A stretch of DNA of 21,003 bases from Candidatus Moraniibacteriota bacterium (GTDB lineage: Bacteria > Patescibacteriota > Minisyncoccia > Moranbacterales > UBA9337). Shown here piece after piece: positions 8,646 to 15,026 of this stretch (positions are counted from its first letter, which is position 1; every line of letters begins with the position of its first letter). Below the pieces are notes generated by a model, which ran no database searches, was not told where the DNA came from, and worked only from the letters and a program-made list of their open reading frames with translations. The DNA is taken from assembly GCA_003510795.1 (NCBI GenBank), contig DOKP01000005.1, positions 1-21,003 of the forward strand. Direction: 5' to 3'. Made by a program: the position numbers and the translations under genes.

Positions 8646-8948
8646 ATGAACCAAAAAAACCAAGACAAAATCAAGGAGGATATCATGCAATATCTGGGAT
8701 TGAATAAACTTTCTCAAGATAAACAAGATGAAATTTTGGCGAAAATTGGAGAAATTATCTTAAAAAAAATATTTATTGAAACGGTAGATAAGTTAGGGGA
8801 GACAGATAGGGTGGAATTTGAAAAAATGCTTAAAGAAGGAACGGATGCAGATAGCATAGAAAAATTTCTCAATACAAAAATTGAAAATTATGATATGATA
8901 ATAAGTAGAATAGTCGAGGAAGTTAAAAATGATATAAAAAATAGCTAA
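8646..8948 (+). CDS. Small helical protein, DUF5663-like; likely start at 8685
   Basis: The open frame from 8646 gives 100 residues. The better start is the in-frame ATG at 8685 (Met14, giving 87 residues), because AAGGAGG at 8673-8679 sits five bases before it, a textbook Shine-Dalgarno sequence. The protein is all-helical and charged, with the pattern YLGLNKLSQDKQDEILAKIG, then ILKKIFIETVDKLGE, then a D-x-x-S-I-E-K-F-L segment and a final helix. This resembles a short family frequent in Patescibacteria that I believe is DUF5663; the number is from memory. The gene follows the giant protein by 17 bases and ends its operon. The function is unknown. Similar small proteins lie near envelope genes, but no role follows from that. 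Confidence 0.7.
   Translation: MNQKNQDKIKEDIMQYLGLNKLSQDKQDEILAKIGEIILKKIFIETVDKLGETDRVEFEKMLKEGTDADSIEKFLNTKIENYDMIISRIVEEVKNDIKNS
8673..8679 (+). promoter_or_regulatory. Strong Shine-Dalgarno sequence deciding the start at 8685
   Basis: AAGGAGG lies five bases upstream of the ATG at 8685. Read in frame from 8646 the same bases would be AAG GAG GAT, using the G-ending Lys and Glu codons although AAA and GAA dominate elsewhere in this window. Most other starts here have no such site. Confidence 0.6.
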
Positions 8949-8956
8949 TATTATAT

Positions 8957-9140
8957 GACTTACGCTTCTGATTTGAATTTGCAGACATATATACTTTAAA
9001 TCAATTTTTAGTATTTAACTATTTATTACAAACCTTTCACCAATATTCCGTCCCCTCTATTTATCTAAGGAGTCCTCATAAATGGTTCACGGCCTGTAAT
9101 AAATAGTTAAATTAATATAAAAGTGTAAAACACGTAAGTC
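8957..9140. repeat. Long nested inverted repeat / possible structured RNA
   Basis: The outer arms GACTTACG (8957-8964) and CGTAAGTC (9133-9140) are exact reverse complements. Inside them, the 18 bases at 9013-9030 (ATTTAACTATTTATTACA) are a perfect reverse complement of 9095-9112. A shorter ACTTT/AAAGT pair lies between (8994-8997 region with 9120-9124). The central loop (9031-9094) is more GC-rich than the arms. There is no gene in the 255-base spacer 8949-9203. The symmetry suits either a folded leader RNA or a small non-autonomous mobile element. No direct target duplication is visible at the ends. Confidence 0.6.
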
Positions 9141-9154
9141 CTAAATTAATCCAA

Positions 9155-9194
9155 GTCCAGTTAAATAGTGCGGATTACCGCAATTTAACGGGAC
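9155..9194 (+). promoter_or_regulatory. Leader hairpin overlapping the ribosome-binding region
   Basis: GTCC (9155-9158) pairs with GGAC (9191-9194), GTTAAAT (9160-9166) with ATTTAAC (9183-9189), and TGCGG (9169-9173) with CCGCA (9178-9182). The loop is ATTA, with one A-G mismatch and an AG bulge. The right arm contains GGGA, the only purine-rich ribosome-binding candidate before the ATG at 9204. Folding could therefore hide the start. A similar hairpin precedes the pilin-like gene at 12333. A regulatory role is inferred. Confidence 0.6.
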
Positions 9195-9203
9195 GAGAAA
9201 AAT

Positions 9204-9659
9204 ATGCCTGATGAAAAAGTGATAAATCCTAATTTGGAGTCAATTGATGATAAAGATTCTGATTTAGCCCAGAAATTTGGACATGTTGAGGGGGCTAAGC
9301 TGGAATTGGATAAAAAAGAATCTATTGTTTTTGATTTAGAGAAAGAAGGTCAAAAAGAAATATCCGAAGTGGAAAAAGACTCAGCTTATAGCAAAATTGT
9401 TTCCAAAGTTTCCCAGCAAGCCAGCGATGTGACGGGCAGTGATGTTAAAAACGATGCTCAAGCAGTTTCCGAAAAGATGGACGCTGAGAGTCAAATCCAG
9501 CATTTGGTGGACTTGGCTACAGCCAAGGGAGTAGTGCATGCCATTAAAGTAGCCAAGCATCTGGATGATAACTATGTATTGGATATACTGCATGACAAAA
9601 TGATTTCAGAAGAATTACATAAAGTTTTAGTAGAAAAAAATTTTATTTCTCCAGAATAG
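9204..9659 (+). CDS. Small acidic protein upstream of the secretion ATPase
   Basis: A 151-residue soluble protein. The first 95 residues are acidic and probably disordered. The last 55 form a conserved-looking helical module running from QIQHLVDLATAKGV through HAIKVAKHLDDNYVLDILHD to ELHKVLVEKNFI. To my recollection, similar modules (L-V-D-L-A-x-x-K-G-x-x-H-A-V/I-K-V-A-x-x-L-x-D-x-Y-V-L-D) recur in Patescibacteria close to, or upstream of, the TraG/VirB4-like ATPase gene. The gene is 63 bases upstream of that ATPase and is preceded by a hairpin that may control its translation. It may be an adaptor or substrate-presenting partner of the ATPase; this is inferred from position only. No known enzyme motif is present. 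Confidence 0.7.
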   Translation: MPDEKVINPNLESIDDKDSDLAQKFGHVEGAKLELDKKESIVFDLEKEGQKEISEVEKDSAYSKIVSKVSQQASDVTGSDVKNDAQAVSEKMDAESQIQHLVDLATAKGVVHAIKVAKHLDDNYVLDILHDKMISEELHKVLVEKNFISPE

Positions 9660-9722
9660 GTCTGGGAATTTAGTGAAAACGTATAGGTTGTAAAAAATAA
9701 AGAATAAAAAGGAAAAATAAAA

Positions 9723-12212
9723 ATGTTGGATTTTAATTTAATTTTAGTGTTTTTAATGATTTCGTTAAGCGCCATTGCCGCTTGCAGCGGACTTTTTTTG
9801 GTGGTGCGCAGTTTTTTTCGTTTTCGCATCCAAATAAATCATTCCATGAACATGGATTTGGAAGTGGTGCGGGTAGTCAAGATAAACAAGAAAGAAAGTG
9901 GCACAGGGACAGGCGGACAGATGGGAGAGGCTTGGAAAGAGGAAATTGGAGCAATGGAACAATTGCTGACGACTTTGTCTAAAATTAAAATAAGCCAATC
10001 TTTTTTTGTAAATTTATTTTACGATACGCCCTGTGTTTCTTTTGAGATAGCCAATCCATCAAGTAGCGAAGAAATATCTTTTTATGTGGCTATTTCGAAA
10101 AAATTCAGAGAAACTATCGAAAAACAAATTCATAGCTATTTCCCCAATGCTTCTATCGAAAAAATTTCCGATTACACTATTTTTTCTCCAGGGAGTTTTA
10201 CTTCTTCGGCGGTGCTGGAATTAAAAAATAAATATGCCCTGCCAATCAAAACTTATGCCAGTATGAATAGCGATCCGCTCAATGAATTATCCAATTCTCT
10301 CAGTAAATTTAAAACAGAGGAAGAGGGGGCGGCTATCCAGTTAGTGATTGCTCCTGCCAAGAAAGGCTGGCAGACATTGGGAAAAACAATCGCACATAAA
10401 ATGCAACAAGGAAAAAGATTGAAAGATGTTCATAGTAATTCTCTATTTTTGAAAGTAGGAAATGACATCGGAAAAGGAGCCGGAGACTTTGTTAATACGA
10501 TGATTTCAAGCAGTAAATCGAATGCGGGAGAAATGGAGAAAAAGGATGTAATCCATTTGACTCCGGAAGAGCAGGAGCTCATCAAGTCTATTGAGGGCAA
10601 ATCCAACAAAGCGGGCTTCATGGTCAATATTAGACTTTTAGCCTCGGCTAATTCTCAAGAAAGAGCGGATGAGATCCTATCACAGATAGAAAATTCGTTT
10701 TCCCAATTTGAAAATTATGGAATAAATTTTTTTAAAGTCAAAAAAAGAATAAAAAATAAAACAGTTTCTTTCGATTATATTTTTAGAAATTTTAGCGAAG
10801 AGAGTGCGGTAATTTTGAATACCGAGGAAATCGCCAGTATTTTTCATTTTCCTATTTCAACCACTGAAACCCCTAAGATTAAATGGTTAAAAGCCGGAGC
10901 CGCTCCGCCGCCAATTAGTATTCCTGCGGAAGGAATATTATTGGGTTATAATGATTATCGTGGAGAAAAGACTGATATAAGAATAACAGATAGCGACAGA
11001 AGAAGACATCTCTATGCTATTGGACAAACCGGAGTTGGAAAATCAAATTTTCTTCAGGAAATGGCTAAGCAAGATGTGCGCAATGGCAAAGGAATGTGCT
11101 TCATTGATCCACATGGTGATGCTATTGAGGATATTTTAACAGCTATTCCCAAAGAGCGCGCTGAGGATGTGATTATTTTTAATCCGGCCGATAGTGAACG
11201 GCCGTTGGGGCTTAATATGTTGGAATATGGCAGACCGGAGGAAAAAAGTTTTGTGATCAATGAAATGATTGGTATTTTTGATAAGCTTTATGATCTCAAG
11301 CAAACTGGCGGTCCGATGTTTGAACAATATGCCAGAAATGCGATGCTTTTGATTATGGAACATCCAGAATCAGGATCAACTCTAATGGAGATACCTAAAG
11401 TTTTGGCAGATGAAGAATTTAGAAAAATGAAATTAGAACATTGCCAAAATCCAGTGGTGCGGGATTTCTGGTTAAAGGAAGCGGAGAAAGCGGGGGGAGA
11501 AGCTGCGCTAGCCAATATGGTGCCGTACATTACTTCCAAATTGACGACGTTTATCTCCAATGATTTGATGCGGCCAATTATCGCTCAGCAAAAAAGTGCT
11601 TTAGATTTCAGAAAAATAATGGATGAAGGCAAGATATTACTGATTAATCTTTCCAAAGGAAGAATTGGAGAAATTAATAGCCATCTCTTGGGTATGGTGA
11701 TCGTGGGAAAAATTTTAATGGCTGCGCTTTCTCGGGTAGATATGCCGGAAGATGAAAGAAAAGATTTCTATCTTTATATTGATGAGTTTCAAAATGTTAC
11801 TACGGATTCAATTTCTCAAATTCTTTCCGAAGCTAGGAAATATAAATTAAATTTGATTATCGCGCATCAGTTTATCGGCCAGTTGAGCGAAGAAATTTCC
11901 AAAGCCGTTTTTGGTAATGTGGGGTCATTATGCGCTTTTCGCGTAGGACCGGCGGATGCGGAGTTTCTAGAAAAACAATTTGAGCCGATTTTTGCGGCTA
12001 GTGATTTGATTAATGTAAGCAATTATAGTGGATTTGCAAAATTATTAATCAACAATGAAACTACTAAGCCTTTCAACATAAAAACTTATCCGCCTAAAGC
12101 TGGCAATAAAGAAATAGCGGGGTATCTCAAAGAAATGTCTCGTTTGAAATATGGGCGGGATGCGAGTATAGTTAATAAGGAGATAATGAATCGGACAAAA
12201 CTTAGAGTTTAA
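9723..12212 (+). CDS. TraG/VirB4-like type IV secretion/conjugation ATPase
   Basis: An 829-residue protein with one N-terminal membrane helix (about residues 5-26). An N-terminal domain of about 350 residues without known catalytic motifs follows, then a RecA-like P-loop ATPase domain of the VirD4/TraG/VirB4 (DUF87/HerA-like) superfamily. The Walker A motif is GQTGVGKS (434-441, K440). A Walker-B-like FIDPHGD is at 460-466, and the second acidic motif IDEFQN (D687-E688) is followed by the conserved SEARKYKLNLIIAHQF stretch. Such ATPases form membrane hexamers that drive DNA or protein through type IV secretion channels. The gene lies 63 bases after the small acidic protein and 120 bases before a pilin-like gene. 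A weak AAGG lies 11 bases before the ATG. No relaxase and no VirB8, VirB9 or VirB10 gene is present in the window, so DNA transfer is not shown. It may serve a surface or pilus-like apparatus of reduced composition. Confidence 0.85.
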   Translation: MLDFNLILVFLMISLSAIAACSGLFLVVRSFFRFRIQINHSMNMDLEVVRVVKINKKESGTGTGGQMGEAWKEEIGAMEQLLTTLSKIKISQSFFVNLFYDTPCVSFEIANPSSSEEISFYVAISKKFRETIEKQIHSYFPNASIEKISDYTIFSPGSFTSSAVLELKNKYALPIKTYASMNSDPLNELSNSLSKFKTEEEGAAIQLVIAPAKKGWQTLGKTIAHKMQQGKRLKDVHSNSLFLKVGNDIGKGAGDFVNTMISSSKSNAGEMEKKDVIHLTPEEQELIKSIEGKSNKAGFMVNIRLLASANSQERADEILSQIENSFSQFENYGINFFKVKKRIKNKTVSFDYIFRNFSEESAVILNTEEIASIFHFPISTTETPKIKWLKAGAAPPPISIPAEGILLGYNDYRGEKTDIRITDSDRRRHLYAIGQTGVGKSNFLQEMAKQDVRNGKGMCFIDPHGDAIEDILTAIPKERAEDVIIFNPADSERPLGLNMLEYGRPEEKSFVINEMIGIFDKLYDLKQTGGPMFEQYARNAMLLIMEHPESGSTLMEIPKVLADEEFRKMKLEHCQNPVVRDFWLKEAEKAGGEAALANMVPYITSKLTTFISNDLMRPIIAQQKSALDFRKIMDEGKILLINLSKGRIGEINSHLLGMVIVGKILMAALSRVDMPEDERKDFYLYIDEFQNVTTDSISQILSEARKYKLNLIIAHQFIGQLSEEISKAVFGNVGSLCAFRVGPADAEFLEKQFEPIFAASDLINVSNYSGFAKLLINNETTKPFNIKTYPPKAGNKEIAGYLKEMSRLKYGRDASIVNKEIMNRTKLRV

Positions 12213-12221
12213 TAATTGTTC

Positions 12222-12321
12222 ACCCCGTTAAATAAGAAACTATCTCTAGTGATATGATAAATTATAAATAACCAACAAATAATCACAAAGCTTCGTTTAG
12301 TCGATATTGATTTAACGGGGT
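12222..12321 (+). promoter_or_regulatory. Long-range inverted repeat in the pilin-like gene leader
   Basis: ACCCCGTTAAAT at 12222-12233 is the exact reverse complement of ATTTAACGGGGT at 12310-12321: 12 base pairs enclosing a 76-base loop. The right arm ends 11 bases before the ATG at 12333 and contains the only G-rich ribosome-binding candidate. ATTTAACGGG and the A-rich run to the start match the leader of the 9204 gene. The loop holds an extended -10-like TGATATGAT at 12250-12258. A transcript begun there would lack the left arm. Confidence 0.55.
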
Positions 12322-12332
12322 AAATAAAAAAT

Positions 12333-12716
12333 ATGAAAAAAAGTTTATTGGTACTGACTATTTTAATGGCTGTTTTGTTCTTTAGTCAGAATGCTTTAGG
12401 CGTCTATGAGCCATTGGAACCGATTCCAGGAACTTCAGGCGGAACAAGCGCAATTAAAGAATTTCCTGCCTATGTCAACGCAATTTATAAATTTGCCATG
12501 TGGTCAGTGGGAATTTCAGCTTTGCTAATGATTTCTATCGGTGGATTTATGTATTTTACTTCAGCTGGAAATACCTCCAAAGCAGAGAGTGGCAAAAAAG
12601 TAATTGCGGATGCTCTATATGGATTGATTGCGGTTTTGTTTGCCTGGATAATATTGCATACGATTAATCCGGATTTAGTTAATATTTCAGTGAAGAGTGT
12701 CGAAAATTTAAAATAA
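12333..12716 (+). CDS. VirB2/TrbC-like pilin-type membrane protein
   Basis: A 127-residue protein. An N-terminal signal-like helix (about 4-20, a KK pair then a hydrophobic core ending near NALG) is followed by a Pro/Gly-rich stretch. Two membrane helices (about 53-75 and 92-110) flank the short polar loop SAGNTSKAESGKK. This size and layout match the VirB2/TrbC pilin family, small inner-membrane proteins that in conjugation systems become the pilus subunit. The loop and the G-G-F-M-Y-F-T-S-A-G motif are typical of the version found in Patescibacteria next to the TraG-like ATPase. The gene is 120 bases after the ATPase gene and 9 bases before the sugar kinase, suggesting co-transcription. Whether it forms a filament is not known. 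Confidence 0.75.
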   Translation: MKKSLLVLTILMAVLFFSQNALGVYEPLEPIPGTSGGTSAIKEFPAYVNAIYKFAMWSVGISALLMISIGGFMYFTSAGNTSKAESGKKVIADALYGLIAVLFAWIILHTINPDLVNISVKSVENLK

Positions 12717-12725
12717 TAAAAGATT

Positions 12726-13733
12726 ATGTTTCAAGTGATTTGTATTGGGTCAACATCCAAAGATATTTTTTTCCCTACTAAAGAAGGGGTGGTTTTTGAT
12801 ACGCCCGAAGATATTACGGCTCAGAAAAAAATAACTTTTGAATTAGGGGCTAAATATCACATAGAGGATAGATTTGAATCAGTGGGAGGTTGTGCAGTCA
12901 ATGTAGCCTGTGGTTTACAAAGATTGAATATTTCAAGTTCTTGTTATACTGTCTTGGGAAATGACGCGGATGGAGAGTGGATTGAAAATGAACTGAAAAA
13001 AGAAAAGGTGGAAACAAATTTGATTAAAAAAGAAAATTGTTTAAGCGGGCTTTCGGCAATAGTGATTGATAAAAACAGTGGAGAAAGAATTATTTTTTCC
13101 AACCAAGAAGCTAATGAACGCTTAAATGTAACGATAGCCGAGATATTGTCATTCCCTTGGATTGCGGTGTCTGATCCCAGTGGTGATTGGCGAGATATTT
13201 TAAAAAAAGTAGCAGAGACTTCTGCGCAAACAGATGCCAAGATTTCTTTTACTCCACGGGGAAAAAATATCATTGAAGATGCGACGGCTGTTTATGCTTT
13301 TGCGGGAAAAACAGAATTATTTTTTGTGAATAAAGATGAGGCAATTGAGATTGTTAATAGAATTAATAGAGAGACAATGGAAGCGGATAAAATTAATGAT
13401 GAAAAATTTCTCTTGACCGAATTGAAGAAATCAGGCGCCAAAATAGTAATTATTACCGATGGGAATAGGGGAGCTTGGGTATACGATGGATTAGAATTTT
13501 TGCATGCAGATGCCATGAAAATAGAAGCAGTTGATTCTACTGGCGCAGGTGATGCTTTTTTTAGCGGCTTTTCAGCTGGTCATATAAAAGGTGAATCGCT
13601 AGAAGAATCTTTAAAAATGGGAATAGCTAATAGTAGTAATGTTATTTTATATTACGGTGGCAAGCAAGGATTATTAAATAGTGATGCGATTGAAAAAAAA
13701 ATAAAGGAAATTAAAATAAAAAAGTTAAACTAG
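12726..13733 (+). CDS. PfkB/ribokinase-family sugar or nucleoside kinase
   Basis: A 335-residue cytoplasmic kinase of the PfkB family, which phosphorylates sugars or nucleosides with ATP. The N-terminal family signature is visible as GGCAVNVACGLQRL (from residue 54), followed by LGNDADGEW. The C-terminal signature is DSTGAGDAFFSGF, in which D276 of GAGD is the expected catalytic base and the neighbouring glycines form the anion hole. The length is normal for the family. The conserved Asn-Pro-Gly-type segment in the middle reads TPRG, and the N-x-x-E motif reads NKDEA. The substrate cannot be assigned. The gene sits 9 bases after the pilin-like gene and 9 bases before the FtsA/PilM-like gene, a tight cluster with no obvious metabolic logic. 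Confidence 0.85.
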   Translation: MFQVICIGSTSKDIFFPTKEGVVFDTPEDITAQKKITFELGAKYHIEDRFESVGGCAVNVACGLQRLNISSSCYTVLGNDADGEWIENELKKEKVETNLIKKENCLSGLSAIVIDKNSGERIIFSNQEANERLNVTIAEILSFPWIAVSDPSGDWRDILKKVAETSAQTDAKISFTPRGKNIIEDATAVYAFAGKTELFFVNKDEAIEIVNRINRETMEADKINDEKFLLTELKKSGAKIVIITDGNRGAWVYDGLEFLHADAMKIEAVDSTGAGDAFFSGFSAGHIKGESLEESLKMGIANSSNVILYYGGKQGLLNSDAIEKKIKEIKIKKLN

Positions 13734-13742
13734 CACATAATT

Positions 13743-15011
13743 ATGGGATTTATTTCAAAAATTTTATCTATTCAAAAAAAATCAGATGTAGTTTTGGCTT
13801 TGGATATCGGAACAGAAGTTATTAAAGCACTTGTTTTCCAGGTGGATAGCGCTAATAATAAAGGGATAGTTATTGGAGTAGGAAAGATTCGGCAGGAACT
13901 GGGAAATATGCAAAGTGGAGCAGTGTCCGATATTGCCGGAGTGGTAAAAATAGCTAGAGAAGCGATTGATATCGCCAAGGAAAAAGCGGGGGTAAAAAAT
14001 GTAAAGTACGCCATAGTCGGAATAGCTGGGGAATTAGTTAAGGGAACCACAACTACGGTCCATTATGAGCGTGCTAATGCTGATTTAAAAATTGGTTTGC
14101 CCGAATTGAGCAATATTATTCAAAAAGTGCAACAGAAAGCTTATGAAAGAATTGGAGAACAAATTGCTTGGGAAACCGGACAAAGCAATATTGATATAAA
14201 ATTAATCAACGCGGCAGTTTCAGATGTGCGCATTGATGGTTACAGAATTAACAATCCTCTCGGCTTCCAAGGGCATAATGTTTCCATCAGTGTTTTCAAT
14301 GCATATGCTCCAACTATTCATTTGGGGGCAATTGAATCTATTGTAAATGAATTGGGAATTGATCTAGTGAGCATTGCTGCGGAGCCTTATGCCGTAGCAA
14401 AATTAGTTGATTTTGAAGGAGATTTGAATTTCAACTCTATCTTTATCGATATCGGAGGAGGCACAACTGATATCGCCGTAGTTAGAAATGGCGGCTTGGA
14501 AGGAACGAAAATGTTTGCTTTAGGCGGACGAGCTTTTACCAAAAGATTAGCGCAGGAAGTACGCGTGGATTTCGAAAGAGCAGAGAAATTAAAAATAAAT
14601 TATTCCTTGGGAAAATTAAGCAAGGTAGATACAGAAAAAGTAGAAAGAATTTTCGAAGATGATTGCCGAATATGGTTAAATGGCATAGAATTAGCTTTGG
14701 CAGAATTTTCCCAAAGCGATCTTTTGCCAAATAAAATTTTAATGTGCGGAGGGGGGTCAGGATTGCCTGGTATAAAGAAAGCTCTTTTGTCCAAGGAATG
14801 GCTGAGCAAACTGGCTTTTGTCAACCCGCCCAAGATATCTTTTTTGCGGCCGCAGGATGCTGCCAATATTATCGATAAAACCGGTGAATTGACGAGTACG
14901 CAAGATGTTACTCCGATGGGTCTGGCAGGATTGGTATTGGAACTGTCTCAAGAAGAGAAAGTCTTAGCGGGAATTTTGAAAAGAGCTATGAATAAAGTTG
15001 ATTATAAATAA
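13743..15011 (+). CDS. FtsA/PilM-like actin-fold ATPase
   Basis: A 422-residue actin-like protein. The phosphate-1 motif is ALDIGTEVIKAL (D21), phosphate-2 is FIDIGGGTTDIAVV (D236, G238-G240, T241-T242, D243), and the adenosine motif is MCGGGSGLPGI (from residue 334). Between phosphate-1 and phosphate-2 lies a segment consistent with the SHS2/1C subdomain shared by FtsA and PilM. The stretch from ALGGRAFTKRLA to FERAEKLK resembles the GG-x-x-x-T-x-x-I-A...AE-x-x-K region of FtsA. The length fits FtsA (about 420) better than PilM (about 350), but no FtsZ-binding tail or amphipathic membrane-anchor helix is evident at the C terminus. FtsA anchors FtsZ at the septum; PilM is the cytoplasmic scaffold of type IV pili. 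No ftsZ or pilN/O gene is adjacent. It lies 15 bases before the baseplate-J-like gene. Confidence 0.8.
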   Translation: MGFISKILSIQKKSDVVLALDIGTEVIKALVFQVDSANNKGIVIGVGKIRQELGNMQSGAVSDIAGVVKIAREAIDIAKEKAGVKNVKYAIVGIAGELVKGTTTTVHYERANADLKIGLPELSNIIQKVQQKAYERIGEQIAWETGQSNIDIKLINAAVSDVRIDGYRINNPLGFQGHNVSISVFNAYAPTIHLGAIESIVNELGIDLVSIAAEPYAVAKLVDFEGDLNFNSIFIDIGGGTTDIAVVRNGGLEGTKMFALGGRAFTKRLAQEVRVDFERAEKLKINYSLGKLSKVDTEKVERIFEDDCRIWLNGIELALAEFSQSDLLPNKILMCGGGSGLPGIKKALLSKEWLSKLAFVNPPKISFLRPQDAANIIDKTGELTSTQDVTPMGLAGLVLELSQEEKVLAGILKRAMNKVDYK

Positions 15012-15026
15012 TTTATAAATATTTTT

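Noticed and set aside
9723..12716. Integrated conjugative element
   Set aside because: Only an ATPase and a pilin-like gene are present. No relaxase, integrase, mating-pair core or attachment repeats were found, and the flanking genes are housekeeping.
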